Origin: Clostridiaceae bacterium
GTDB lineage: Bacteria > Bacillota > Clostridia > Oscillospirales > Butyricicoccaceae
Reading direction: 5' to 3'
Assembly (NCBI GenBank): GCA_009911355.1
Contig: QXXE01000001.1
Coordinates: forward strand, 62,001-126,000
DNA: 64,000 bases
Under the pieces are notes generated by a model. That model saw only the letters and a list, made by a program, of their open reading frames with translations, made no database searches and was not told the DNA's origin. A program made the translations under genes and the position numbers. This document shows positions 34,028-44,300 of this stretch, piece after piece (within the stretch, counting starts at the first letter, position 1; each line of letters begins with the position of its first letter).

Positions 34028-35185
34028 TTAGGCTGCGGATTTCTTCGCAGTCTTTTTTACGGTCTGGTTTGCCTGCCGGGACGGTTCCCTGTGCGGCAAA
34101 ATCAGCTGTTCAATTTGCCCTGTGCTCAGACGCAAATAGCCCATGCGGTCAATTTCCAGCGCCAGCTCACCCTTGCCGAGCATCCGCAGGCAGTCCTGCA
34201 TATTGCGGCAGGAGTACAGGAAGCCCTGCACTGGTGTCAGCGTTTCAACCTCGGCGGGGACTTCGATCTGCGACTTCGCCAGTGCGCTGTTTGCGTAGCC
34301 GTTGTCGGACTGCAAGCAGAGCTTCCGGTCATCAAATTTCAGCCGCAAAAGGGTCTGCTTGTCGGTCTTGACCAGCGCGGAACGCACGGCAAGCGCAAAG
34401 ATATCTGCCGGAAGTTTCGCGCGGTATTCCGGTGTCAGCCGTCCCGTAATCCGCTGCAAATCCGGATAGCTTTGCTCCGAAAGTCGTGTCGCAAAAATCA
34501 GACTCGGGCTTAATGCCAGCAGGAATTTGCCTGCTTTCCCGATTTTACAGGTCGCGTTTTTGCCCATGATCGAAGCCAGCGTTTTCAGCGAATCTACGCT
34601 TACCAGTAGGTCAAAAGCATTGCTGCTTGCGATTTCCTGCTCCGACCATGCGGCTCGGTAGCCGTCGGAGCTTTCTACGCGAAGTTTACCATCTGCAAGC
34701 CGCAGATGTGCACAGCTCAAACCAGCTTTCCCGCTGTCCGGCAAAGCCGCATAGCGTGCTGTTTGTGCAGCCAGCGGCAGCAGCTTGCCTAAATCGGTCA
34801 GCGATTCCGGTTGTTCAAACTTCGGAAGCGGAAAATCCTTGGTAGACATTGCCGCGAACTGATAAAGCGTCTTACCGTTCTGGACGGCGATACCGCTGTC
34901 GTCGGCAGTGACCGTCAGCACCTGGAAATCCTTGTCACAGTGACCGAGGATTGCAGGCCAGGAATCGGCAGGGAGCAGACAAGTCCCGCTCTCCGCGACT
35001 ATGCATTTGTGGCGCAGCTGCAAGGTCGTTTCCAGATTTGTTGCCGTGAACACGACCGTGTTCTGTGAACTGTCCGCTGCCATGTGGACACAGGTCAGCA
35101 TCGGCAGCGTTGAATGCTTGTTCACCACTGCCGCAAGCATTTTTGCAAGCGGCAACAATTCAGAATGATTCGCGCTGAATTTCAT
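34028..35185 (-). CDS. DNA polymerase III beta subunit-like sliding clamp
   Basis: A 385-residue DnaN homologue. The N-terminal beta-clamp domain is seen in AAVVNKHSTLPMLTCVHM and TATNLETTLQL; domain 2 has VSVDSLKTLASIMGK; the C-terminal domain is divergent and followed by a basic tail (QTVKKTAKKSAA). A clamp tethers DNA polymerase to DNA, so the element may build its own polymerase platform or modify the host's. RBS AAGGAGG. Confidence 0.8.
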   Translation of the reverse strand: MKFSANHSELLPLAKMLAAVVNKHSTLPMLTCVHMAADSSQNTVVFTATNLETTLQLRHKCIVAESGTCLLPADSWPAILGHCDKDFQVLTVTADDSGIAVQNGKTLYQFAAMSTKDFPLPKFEQPESLTDLGKLLPLAAQTARYAALPDSGKAGLSCAHLRLADGKLRVESSDGYRAAWSEQEIASSNAFDLLVSVDSLKTLASIMGKNATCKIGKAGKFLLALSPSLIFATRLSEQSYPDLQRITGRLTPEYRAKLPADIFALAVRSALVKTDKQTLLRLKFDDRKLCLQSDNGYANSALAKSQIEVPAEVETLTPVQGFLYSCRNMQDCLRMLGKGELALEIDRMGYLRLSTGQIEQLILPHREPSRQANQTVKKTAKKSAA

Positions 35186-35203
35186 GAAAATGCCTCCTTT
35201 TTC

Positions 35204-36265
35204 TTAACCAGCAAGCTCCCAAAGGGAAACCTGCTCGGTTGGGTTCTCTGTGAGCGATTGCCAGATTTCATCGAATTCCTGAATGGTCGGGAACTCGATT
35301 GGTTCCACTGTTTGAACGGCAGAAATGGGCGTGTTCTCGGCTTTTTCGTGGCTTTCTGAAACATTTCCAAGCTGTATCGGATGCAGATTCGCCATTTTCC
35401 GAAATGCATCACGCACATCCACAGTTTCCTCGCGGATTCCTGCGGTCAGCTCGCGTGCCATCACGGTGCTGAGGTCTTCGCAGTTGCCCATTGCGGCAAG
35501 CCCCTCGTCGGAGAAGTTTGTGCCTTCGATGGTACCCGCAACGGCTAACTTGGTCGCCATCAGCGTGATTGCGCGTTCCTGCATCGTATCCCGGAAGTAT
35601 AAGAGGTACACCTCCACACGCGGCGCAGTCTGGTTAATCCGCCATGAGCGCCGCGACGCCTGCCGGAACGTGAACAGCTTGTACCCCATATCATAAAAAA
35701 TCAGGGTCGTGAAAGCGTTCAGGTCCAGCCCGGTTTCGACACACTGCGGGTTTACAATCAACACTTGCAGCCCTTCTTGGAGCCGCTTCTTGATCCAATC
35801 CTCGCGCTTGCTCGGCTGTATGGTCTCCTGCATGATTTCGGCATGGATGCCCTGTCCCGTCAGAAGCTGCTTTAGGCGCTCACGCGTTTCAAGGCGCGTC
35901 CAGTTGACATAAATCAGGCACTTTTCGTCGTTTTCGACCTTTTGGGAAACCAAATCAAGCGTATACAAATCCTTCGCATTCGGTTCGGTGGTCACGATTT
36001 CAGGCGGCTCATAAAGCACATTTCCGTGCATCTCAGGGTCAAAAATTGGCTTGTGTCCATACGGCTGATCGGGGAAGGCAATCAGCAGATTCAAAAAATC
36101 TGACTGCACCTTCGCAACAATCATGGGATTCGTTTGGCAAATATTTTTGAATGCGTCCATGATGCCGCAATAGCCTGTATAAACATCATTGGGCAGATTC
36201 AGAGGAACGGGGATCTCCTCGTACTCTGGCAGCTCCTTGCCCATGTCGAACAAGCTCAGGAACAC
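35204..36265 (-). CDS. SNF2/SF2-type helicase, C-terminal half
   Basis: A 353-residue protein holding the second RecA-like domain: CLIYVNWTRLETRERLKQLL (motif IV), GLQVLIVNPQCVETGLDL (motif V) and FRQASRRSWRINQ (motif VI arginines). It starts at GTG 36265 with GGAG six bases upstream, overlapping the stop of the N-terminal half by 10 bp. In sequence it continues the upstream protein as ...RFLLERS-VFLSLFDMG. It is therefore either a one-base frameshift in a single ~1000-residue helicase or a translationally coupled split gene. Confidence 0.75.
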   Translation of the reverse strand: MFLSLFDMGKELPEYEEIPVPLNLPNDVYTGYCGIMDAFKNICQTNPMIVAKVQSDFLNLLIAFPDQPYGHKPIFDPEMHGNVLYEPPEIVTTEPNAKDLYTLDLVSQKVENDEKCLIYVNWTRLETRERLKQLLTGQGIHAEIMQETIQPSKREDWIKKRLQEGLQVLIVNPQCVETGLDLNAFTTLIFYDMGYKLFTFRQASRRSWRINQTAPRVEVYLLYFRDTMQERAITLMATKLAVAGTIEGTNFSDEGLAAMGNCEDLSTVMARELTAGIREETVDVRDAFRKMANLHPIQLGNVSESHEKAENTPISAVQTVEPIEFPTIQEFDEIWQSLTENPTEQVSLWELAG

Positions 36266-38232
36266 GACCGCTCCAACAGGAACCGACTGTACACCAGCGG
36301 CGACACGCCCGGCCGGAGCCGTTCACGCCGATTGCGGTGTATGGTTCGCTTTTTCGCGTTGTACTCCGGAAAAATGATCTCGTATTCGCTTTCAAACACG
36401 CCGTATTCACGGTTAAAAGACGTGATATCACGGAACGCTTTGCCGTCCAGCAGCATTTTTGCAGGTAGTGTGCGGTAAAGCAGATAGAAGATGCCGCTGC
36501 TGTAACCATTGATGAGTGTTGCCGTCATGCCGATGCACTTGCGCGCTGTGGCGTAGAGTTCGCCCATTGCGTCACCCTGGCCGCTGTTCGCAGCATACTG
36601 GTGTAATTCGTCAGCGATCAGTCCGTCGATGCGTCCCTGAAAGCGTGCCTTGATATACTCGCTCAGGGAAACGCGCCGCTGTGCGCCTTTGATGACTGTA
36701 AATCGGTTCGGGTCCTCGGCCAATTTGCGGAGTTCTTCCTCTCCACGCGGGTTTTTGTGCAGACGTGGATAACACTGCGCAAATCTCCGGTGGACGAAGC
36801 CGTAAAGTCCGATTTTCACCCACTCGCACTGTTCAGCCCTGTCCGCAGCAGTCCATAGCATACTGCCGCATTCGGCACATTTATGGTTCATACGGTTCTC
36901 ATTCAGAAAGAAAAGCGCATTTGCGGGAACAATTTTGCTCTTGCCACAAATCGTTTCCTTCATCATGACAACCTTGCCGCAGTCGGGACAGACAAAGGCC
37001 CTTTTGACCGGGTTCCATCGCACCGCAGGACGGCGCATATAACCGTCACGGGCGGTTTCTTTGGAAATTACCGCATAGGCAGTCCGATGGGTCTTTCGAT
37101 GCAGCGCATACAATTCCTCAATATCCGAGGGCGTGCGCACGACTGCCGCCAGCGCGTCCGGAAGTGTTTCGCCAATTTCGCGTACCCATTTCCCTGTGAT
37201 ATGAGATGGGCAGAGGATCAGATTAAAGTGAACGCTGCCGCCTTGCTCTACGCGCCAGCTTTCCAACGCGGTTAGCCCGATCTTGCTTTTGCCAACACCG
37301 CACTCGGCGATCAGCATTGCAAATTTCGACTGCCGCAGCGTCCGCTTGAGTGCTTCGGCTGCTGCCAGCTGCGCATTGTACAGGTGATAGCCGGTTTGCT
37401 GGAAAATGGTTTCGTTGGTGTTCAGAATCGATTCAGACAACGGCTCCGCTGCCGGATCGAAAAGAGGGGAGAACTGACCACGGATGCGCTCTGCGATTAC
37501 GCTGCCAAACTCCTTCAGATAGCTGCTCATGCCGCTGATACGGGCAAACACCATTTCCCCAGGCTTTGCTCCGGGAATTTCGATTTTGCCGCTTTTCAAT
37601 CCGGTTTCCAGCACTTCCGCAAGGTCCATGCTATCCGCACGGTGCTGCAATTCCCAAACCTCAAACGGTTCGCCAAGCGTCCAGACGGAGCACTTTCGCA
37701 GCATCTGCCGTGCTTGCAGCTCACCGATGAAATACTCCGCAAACGCTGGGATCATCGGCACAACCGTTTTGCGGTCGAGCTCTTCATAAAGTGCGCGAAG
37801 ATTACCCGGCTCACAAAAAAGATAGACTTTGTGCAGCTGCTCCGCTTCTGCTTGTTTTGCGGCTTCGGAATCTTTGTCAGAATCATCATCGGATGCCGTC
37901 CGCTTTTTTTCGGATTTCTCCTGCAATGCCTCATCCGGCAGCATAGTACAAAGCGTGTAATTGCCGCTGGATGATGCGCTGCTTTTCAGCCGTTTGCTTT
38001 CGCTGACGACTTCCAAGCAGTTGTCTCCTATGAAAATCTTGAAGTCTGCGCCTGCGTAAACCGCCGCAGACAACGCATTTGCCATCTCCGCGTACCCGCC
38101 AAACCGGATGCCGATCAGCCATTTCCTGCTCGGGTCGAGCACAATGGTGTCGGCATAGCCGGTCAAATGCACGGGCACGCTATTCGCACCGGAGGAGGAA
38201 TACTCCACCCGTGCTAAAGCCTTTTGTTTCAT
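36256..38232 (-). CDS. SNF2/SF2-type helicase, N-terminal half
   Basis: A 658-residue protein with Walker A ECGVGKSKIG near 325, Walker B-like DELHQYAA near 525 (GLIADELHQ), and a zinc-type cluster CPDCGK ... CAECGS at about 430-475. The longer frame starting at 38331 runs through the leader terminator, so ATG 38232 after TGGAGG is chosen. First gene of the leftward operon behind the attenuator leader. It probably remodels DNA or protein-DNA complexes during element replication. Confidence 0.78.
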   Translation of the reverse strand: MKQKALARVEYSSSGANSVPVHLTGYADTIVLDPSRKWLIGIRFGGYAEMANALSAAVYAGADFKIFIGDNCLEVVSESKRLKSSASSSGNYTLCTMLPDEALQEKSEKKRTASDDDSDKDSEAAKQAEAEQLHKVYLFCEPGNLRALYEELDRKTVVPMIPAFAEYFIGELQARQMLRKCSVWTLGEPFEVWELQHRADSMDLAEVLETGLKSGKIEIPGAKPGEMVFARISGMSSYLKEFGSVIAERIRGQFSPLFDPAAEPLSESILNTNETIFQQTGYHLYNAQLAAAEALKRTLRQSKFAMLIAECGVGKSKIGLTALESWRVEQGGSVHFNLILCPSHITGKWVREIGETLPDALAAVVRTPSDIEELYALHRKTHRTAYAVISKETARDGYMRRPAVRWNPVKRAFVCPDCGKVVMMKETICGKSKIVPANALFFLNENRMNHKCAECGSMLWTAADRAEQCEWVKIGLYGFVHRRFAQCYPRLHKNPRGEEELRKLAEDPNRFTVIKGAQRRVSLSEYIKARFQGRIDGLIADELHQYAANSGQGDAMGELYATARKCIGMTATLINGYSSGIFYLLYRTLPAKMLLDGKAFRDITSFNREYGVFESEYEIIFPEYNAKKRTIHRNRRERLRPGVSPLVYSRFLLERSCS

Positions 38233-38263
38233 TCGATACCTCCATTCTTTTGTCTCAGGGCAC

Positions 38264-38308
38264 AAAAAAAGACCGCTGTTGTCCCCTTTCAGGGTCAAAA
38301 ACGGTCTT
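38264..38308 (-). terminator. Leader terminator (attenuator) of the leftward operon
   Basis: On the minus strand AAGACCG ... CGGTCTT with an inner GACCC/GGGG stem, then T7, placed between the promoter and the first gene (start 38232). It matches the terminator at 45105-45146 in position and stem sequence. Confidence 0.8.
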
Positions 38309-38460
38309 ATTTTCGTGTATTTGGTTTTCATCAGCGCCGGACAGCACCGTCAGGGCAAAATTCCCCCACGGCACAAATTACTCTGACTCGGATTACGCTG
38401 ACCTCTTACAAGTCAAGTATAGCGTCTTTCTGGGCAGAAATCCAGTTGAAAAAAGTTCAA
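38309..38460 (-). promoter_or_regulatory. Shared promoter/leader, left copy
   Basis: On the minus strand, in order: operator-like TTGAACTTTTTTCAA (38460-38446), TGGATT (38444-38439), 17 bp, TATACT (38421-38416), then repeats GTCAGCGTAA (38402-38393) and GTCAGAGTAA (38387-38378) followed by TTTGTGC, and ACACGAAAAT just before the terminator. The right copy at 44951-45146 has the same order and spacing. Confidence 0.8.
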
Positions 38461-38526
38461 CCTGACAGGTAACGAAGGAGAATTCACATGATACGAGTAG
38501 ATTTTGGAAGGTCCAAGAGTAAGATA

Positions 38527-38805
38527 TTATTTCTGAAATAAATCTGAATGTGTGCCAGTACGGGACGCAGTCAAGATTAGGTTACCATGATCAATCGCGT
38601 AAACCAAAAGCCAGTCCGGCTGGATATGGCACTCACGGAAACCAATGTAATTGCCAGTCAGCGCATGATCCCGATAACGGGCATCCAGCGCCGTGCCAGC
38701 ACAGAGCTGATCGATCACGTCCTCCAGTAAATCCATGTGATAGCCTCGCTTTTTAATACGCTTGTAGTCCTTGCGAAAGGCGCTGGTCGTTACCAGTTCG
38801 AGCAT
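38527..38805 (-). CDS. YafQ-family toxin
   Basis: A 92-residue RelE/YafQ-type mRNA interferase. FRKDYKRIKKRG at the start and GFRECHIQPDWLLVYAI, ending TASRTGTHSDLF, are typical; the catalytic-site His/Asp and C-terminal His/Phe region are present. YafQ-type toxins cut mRNA on the ribosome. Its ATG overlaps the antitoxin stop by one base. Confidence 0.9.
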   Translation of the reverse strand: MLELVTTSAFRKDYKRIKKRGYHMDLLEDVIDQLCAGTALDARYRDHALTGNYIGFRECHIQPDWLLVYAIDHGNLILTASRTGTHSDLFQK

Positions 38806-39098
38806 TATTCACCTTCCATTTCCAAGTTCAGCTCGTCAAACAGCGCCTTTGCCGAAGGGTAACGCTTTGCCGGGATCTCGCCTGAAAGGATTCCCCTTGC
38901 TTCCCGCATAGCCGCTTCCGTTTCTGCGTTATACCGCGGCTGCTTTACCTCAAACGGCAGCCCGCCCTCCATAAGGGATTGATGCAGAAAAATATTGATT
39001 GCATCTGTGATTGTAATACCAAAGCTGGCAAACAAATTTTCCGCACCAGACTTAATTTCCGGGTCGATGCGGATGTTCAAATTTGCTGTTTTTGCCAT
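38805..39098 (-). CDS. RelB/DinJ-family antitoxin
   Basis: A 97-residue protein with an N-terminal ribbon-helix-helix (MAKTANLNIRIDPEIKSGAE...FASFGITITDAINIFLHQ) and a C-terminal toxin-binding helix. It neutralises the toxin and represses the operon. ATG 39098 follows AGGAGG; longer in-frame starts cover the promoter. Confidence 0.9.
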   Translation of the reverse strand: MAKTANLNIRIDPEIKSGAENLFASFGITITDAINIFLHQSLMEGGLPFEVKQPRYNAETEAAMREARGILSGEIPAKRYPSAKALFDELNLEMEGE

Positions 39099-39122
39099 AG
39101 GGCTCGCCTCCTTTTCAAGAAA

Positions 39123-39151
39123 AGTATATCGCATTGTGCGCGCAATGTCAA
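39123..39151 (-). promoter_or_regulatory. Toxin-antitoxin promoter with operator in the spacer
   Basis: TTGACA (39151-39146), 17 bp, TATACT (39128-39123). The spacer holds an inverted repeat CATTG-CGCGCA-CAATG, a good site for the RHH antitoxin. Confidence 0.8.
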
Positions 39152-39236
39152 TGCGTTTTGCGATAAAACCTTTCGCTAATATTCGTGCGGGAACGATTTT
39201 TCTAAACAGATGAAGTCCACATGTTTTCACTCGTGA

Positions 39237-39405
39237 GGAGATGCAGATTACACGGCAAGCATCACCGGTAAATATGTAGGCGGCGTATTCTGCCGTCTGT
39301 CGGACGGCTGCACCGTTGTCTGCGGCTACTCTCAGCAGTTTACCGCAGCCAATTTACAGTCAGCGATCAGGTTACAGCCAATTCTGGGGAAAATCGGATA
39401 AATAT
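39237..39405 (+). pseudogene. Small C-terminal coding remnant
   Basis: A frame without a start codon reads DYTASITGKYVGGVFCRLSD and continues to a stop at about 39402. It looks like the end of a beta-barrel (S1/OB-like) protein left over from a rearrangement between the toxin-antitoxin pair and the nitrilase gene. Family not certain. Confidence 0.35.
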
Positions 39406-39449
39406 TCTGCTTTTAAAACAAATGAATCATTGCAGAGGCACTTGAGTGG

Positions 39450-39527
39450 CAGGACGGCAGCTGCATGATTTAGCTGCCGTCCTGTATTACAGAAATGGTG
39501 GCAAAATTGTCGAATTTATGCTATAAT
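39450..39527 (+). promoter_or_regulatory. Hairpin and extended -10 promoter before the nitrilase-ABC module
   Basis: A perfect stem CAGGACGGCAGCT / AGCTGCCGTCCTG (39450-39484) insulates the module. Downstream, TG-C-TATAAT (39519-39527) is an extended -10 with only a weak -35 (TGGCAA, 39499-39504). Confidence 0.6.
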
Positions 39528-39561
39528 TCTCATACGGAGTTTTCTGCAAGGAGGATATTCT

Positions 39562-41331
39562 ATGCCGGATATCAAGTATATCGACCTTTTTGAGATAATC
39601 AGGAAACAGAGGTATGAAGCGGTTTGTTTAAGCTGCTGCGATCCAGGCATTGACGCATTCAGCCTGCTGCGTGTGCAAATGCAGGGGGATATCTATTATA
39701 CACGCAGCAGCGTATACATTGCAGAGGAAACCCATGACCAAAAATGCGAGGACCTTCTGCGGATCGCAAATCGCGAAGGGATCGATCTGCTGCTTTTCCC
39801 AGAATACTGCATCAGCACTGGGCTGATACGGAAAATTGCTGCTGATGAGGGGCTGTGGCCGGATGAGATGAAACTATGGTGCCTTCCCTGTCAGGGAATC
39901 CCAAAACAATGTTTTACTGCGCTGATTGACCAACTGAGACAAAAAGACCGTATCTTATTGATCGATGATGCCATCGGACGCGGTGTAAACGGAAAAAAGT
40001 TTGTAAATGCGATGTTTTACTGTTTTCGGGTTGAGAAAGATGATGAATCGTTCTTGTGCCTTGCGCCGCAGCTGAAAACACAGCATATGAGCGATCCCAA
40101 CTGCGAATGCGAAGCCGGGGGGCTGACAACTGGAAGCCGGATTTTTACTCTGGGGAAGCGGCTGGTCACTTTCCTGTGCGCGGACACGCTGAACAATGGG
40201 ATTTCATGGCAGGATTTACAGCGCGAGGAACTGACGAATGGAATCATCATGCTGCATCCTCAGATGAATCGTGCGCCAAAGCACATCGATTTCAGCAGTA
40301 AGCGGAGGGAGATGTGGAGTCATAATCATCCGGGGCTGTGCATTACCTGTAATTGGGCGGCAGGTACACGTCTGATCAGCGCGAATGCCAACCCGGATCA
40401 GGAGCCGAAAGAGATTGAATTGTCGTGGTCCTGTGTCTATGAGAAACATACGAACTTTCCTTTTGATAAATGGCAGGAAAATACGGCAGCAGCAAGAAAG
40501 GAAAGCGCAGCCTGTGACCTCTTTTCGGCGTTTATGCCGACGCAGAAAACCGAAGTCTGGTTCAGCACCTCAGCGGAACAGGCGACCGCAATGATTTTAC
40601 CAAATCAGGTCACAGACCAGCTGGCCGTTACCACGATCCGCTCCATCAAAGCAACCGACCGCTTTTTTTGGCAGGACGGCCATTGGGAGTCTGTACGGCA
40701 CCTTGCAACCTTGGAAGAAAGAATGGAACCCGATGAAGTAAAGAAAAAATTAGGGGTGGCGGCAAACGTAAAGTCTCAGCTGGAGCCGTGTTACTATTTC
40801 CCGTTCACGGAACCTAATAAATACCTTGTCGACCATTTTTTCAGCATTACCTTGCCCGATGCGGAGAAAGCACTCCTGACAATCGACAAAGATGAAAATC
40901 TGGCAGACTGGGGGATTTTGCTGGAAGAAGACCATTTCCGCACGGCGAGGAGGGCTTTTCAGAGCCTCTATAACCTGACACAAAAGGCACTCGCAGGAAA
41001 TGATATCCCCCGGCGCTTATATGGTTTGAAGGGGGAGCATCGGTTCTTCTGCGAAGAGACAGAACACGGCCTGTCATGGTTCAATATGGATTCTGTCACT
41101 GGAAAACTGCTGATTGTTTATGCCGAAGATGATATTGCGGCAAAGAAATTATCGAAAATCCTGTTAAAAACGGTATTCAATCAGGATGAAAACCGTGCTC
41201 AAAGCTGCTTGGGCATCATTTATCCGGATTTTGCAGGGAATGGCTATCATGTCCTGCCTGAATATACACCCGATATTTCTCAGGGTGACCATCTGATTCG
41301 AGAGGGGGATTGGACAAATGGCGGCGATTGA
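39562..41331 (+). CDS. Nitrilase-superfamily protein with a C-terminal extension (putative effector)
   Basis: A 589-residue protein. Residues ~1-300 look like a carbon-nitrogen hydrolase fold with the Glu-Lys-Cys triad in order: E81 (LLLFPEYC), K172 (APQLKTQHM) and C206 (LVTFLCADTL). The C-terminal ~280 residues are unrecognised. Nitrilase-fold enzymes cleave or transfer amide/nitrile bonds; the substrate is unknown. The stop overlaps the start of the ABC ATPase by 14 bp, so the pair is co-translated. RBS AAGGAGG. Its place as cargo in a mobile element suggests a defence effector (inference). Confidence 0.65.
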   Translation: MPDIKYIDLFEIIRKQRYEAVCLSCCDPGIDAFSLLRVQMQGDIYYTRSSVYIAEETHDQKCEDLLRIANREGIDLLLFPEYCISTGLIRKIAADEGLWPDEMKLWCLPCQGIPKQCFTALIDQLRQKDRILLIDDAIGRGVNGKKFVNAMFYCFRVEKDDESFLCLAPQLKTQHMSDPNCECEAGGLTTGSRIFTLGKRLVTFLCADTLNNGISWQDLQREELTNGIIMLHPQMNRAPKHIDFSSKRREMWSHNHPGLCITCNWAAGTRLISANANPDQEPKEIELSWSCVYEKHTNFPFDKWQENTAAARKESAACDLFSAFMPTQKTEVWFSTSAEQATAMILPNQVTDQLAVTTIRSIKATDRFFWQDGHWESVRHLATLEERMEPDEVKKKLGVAANVKSQLEPCYYFPFTEPNKYLVDHFFSITLPDAEKALLTIDKDENLADWGILLEEDHFRTARRAFQSLYNLTQKALAGNDIPRRLYGLKGEHRFFCEETEHGLSWFNMDSVTGKLLIVYAEDDIAAKKLSKILLKTVFNQDENRAQSCLGIIYPDFAGNGYHVLPEYTPDISQGDHLIREGDWTNGGD

Positions 41332-44300
41332 TACGGTTCGGGAAATCCTATCGGAAAAGGGGATGCGTTTGGGCGAGACCCTTGACTGGCATGGGCTGAA
41401 ATTCTTTTGGGCGGATCAGCCCTGCCCAGGCATGGAGACAATTTTCGCGAAATACCTGCTGCTGCCCTTATCATTCCGCGAATGGAAAACGTTCAAGGAA
41501 TCCGACGAGCAATTCTTTGCAGAGGTGGTCGAGGAGACCTATTACCGGCTGCATAACGACCTATGCTGGAACCTGTATCTCGTATGCATCCTTCCGGATG
41601 CGGATTTTGCGCAAATCGACCAACATATCCGTTTCGATTTTGAGCGCAATCCAAATTTCACCCGCAATCTGGTGCTGAAGGAATCGGAACTGCGCGCCAG
41701 GCTGCCGGTCGGGCACACACTCCTTCGGGAAAGCGACCGCCCGACGGCACAACCGGAGCAGGAATGGCGGGACACCCTGAAGGGATACGAATTTTGTATG
41801 GAAACCTTCAATGATAAGAGATTCCAAGCCATCGGTTCCGCCCCTCCGGAAACCCTGAGCGACAAGACGTTCCAGCTCATTGCTTCCGAAGCTCCCGCCC
41901 GCACCGCTGCGGGATCGGTCAGCGCCCCTTCCCAAGCTGAGAAAATCCACGCGGTACATTGTGCCCATATCCCGCAGGGCTTCCGTCCGCATTTTTATAC
42001 GCGGGACCTTGATTTCACCTTTCCTCAAGTGACCCTGCTTTCCGGGGCAAACGGGTCGGGAAAAACCTCCGTTCTTTCTGCGATTGAGCTGGCGATGACC
42101 GGCTCTGTCCGGAAGCAGCATCGCACTCCCGGTGACCGGGCGGATCAGGCGGACGTTTCACTCGAACTCCGCACTGCCGCGGAAACAAAAGAAATCCATA
42201 AGCCGGAATCCGCAAGGGACAAAAAGAATCGGGAAACACTCTGGTATAACAACCGCGCGGAAAACCGTACTGCGGAACAGCTAAACGTGTCGTTCCATCG
42301 ATTTAATTGTTTTTCGGTCGACGATACCTATCTGTTTGCAAGTGAGCAGCCCAATCATGGGGATATTTTTTCGAAGCTTCTGTATGGCCCGGAAACAACG
42401 GCAAAATGGAAGAATATTTTGAACTGGAAAGAAAAATGCTCTCAAATTATCGCGAAATATCATGCGGATATTATACATCTGAAGGGATTCCTGAATCAGC
42501 CATCTCCCGTGAAGGCAGTGGATGAGCAGGGACTGCGAAGCTACATACAACGCAGCGGGCTGAATATAGCACCCAACGCCACATACAAACAGATCACGGA
42601 GATTGTAACGGCAATCCAGGCTGCGCTCAACCAGATGTCGGCGTATCATCCCATCCTGAGCCGGAAAGCGCTCATGGATGCAAAACAGAAAACGGAACAG
42701 CAATTAGCGGATGCCCGGGCGGATGCCTTCGCTTTGCAGGAGCAATCCCGCAAATATAGTGACGACTTTGAAAAGCGGAAACGCGATATGGAACGGGATG
42801 AGAGCTGCCTGACACGTATCCGGCAACGGGAAAAGGACTTATCCCCGCTGGAAAAATGGCTGCCGGTATTGGAGCTGGAAGCGCCGCATCACATAAGCTT
42901 CCGGATACTTCGGGAAATGCAGCAGGAACTGGATGAGTTTGACAACAGATATGCCGGATTACAGGGCTTTTGGGATCAATATCGCGAATTGCTGGATTGT
43001 ACCGCGCTGCCGGATTTGGATGTGCAGCGCGACGAGTTCGAAAAAAGGGCAGAGGCTTTTGATGCCCGCTCCAAAGAAGTTAATGTACGGATCAGCAAAG
43101 CCGAAATGCACGTTGAGCTGGGGAAAAAGCTGCTTGACCAGCTCCGAGAGACCGGCAGACAGCTTGCCCGGGAACAGCCCGCAATGCACCAATGCCCGCT
43201 CTGCGGAACGGAAAATATTACGGCAGAAACGATTCTGCGCCATTTGGACGAGGAGCCGGAGGCATCTTCTGCCGATCTGAGCCAGCTTTATCAGGAGCGG
43301 CAGAACCTGAAAAAGGAGCAGCTACTGCTTAACCGGCAACGGGAAACCCTGAACCAGCTGCGGAAAACAGCCGATACGATAGAAGCTGCGTATCATTCTG
43401 CGAAAAAGCAGTTTCCGGAACTGGCTGCTGGCGAACCGCTGGAAGCAGTGAAGCGTGTGCTGGAGAAGCGGCAGCGCCTGGAAAATCAAAGGAGCCAACG
43501 GCAAAGTGCGCTTTTGGAACAAAAGCGGCGGATTCAAAAATGGTACTCCTCCGGGTGTGGTACCCCCTCCTTCGAGAAGCTCCTGACCGTAGAGGAAAAT
43601 GTGCGTGCGCTTCTTCTTCGAAGCAATTATCCGGAATGCGAAACACTTTCCGGGATCCCGTTGCTGGAAAGGGCACAGGAAATCCTCAGAAAATTGAGAT
43701 CCGATCGGGCAGAGATGGAACGCAGCCTTTCCGAACAGAAAACTGCGCTGGACGCAGGCCCGCTCCATGGTTTGGAGGAACAGCAGAAAAAATTACACGA
43801 CCAGTTGTTGGTTCTGGAACGTGACGCAAAGCGTTGGAATCAGCTTAACCGATTCTGGGAAACCGTTTCGGAATGGGTACACAGCGAAGCCGTTGACCTT
43901 GACGGGGCGGCACTACAGGCGCATTGTGAAAAATTGTTAAAGGACGTAAAAAATATCACGGAATATGCAGCCTGCCAGCAGGAGCATGAAAAATATGCTT
44001 CCCGGAAAACGCAGCTTGAGCAGGAGTGCGAGTGCTATGAAAAAGTGTTAACGCGATTGGATAAAGCGCGTGCATTGGAGTCCTATTCGCAGGAATTTAT
44101 CCGGCAGAACATCGGGCAGATCAGCCAGATTTTCCTGAGCCTGCACCTGCCGCAGGAGTTTTCTGGGCTTGAAATGGAGGACGGGGAGCTGATCGGGCTG
44201 CGAGGGGAAGAGCGGGTCCCCGTTGTCAACATGAGCACCGGGCAGCGGACGGCGTTGGTGCTTTCGGTATTCTTCCAGCTACATCTTTCCAACAGCGCCG

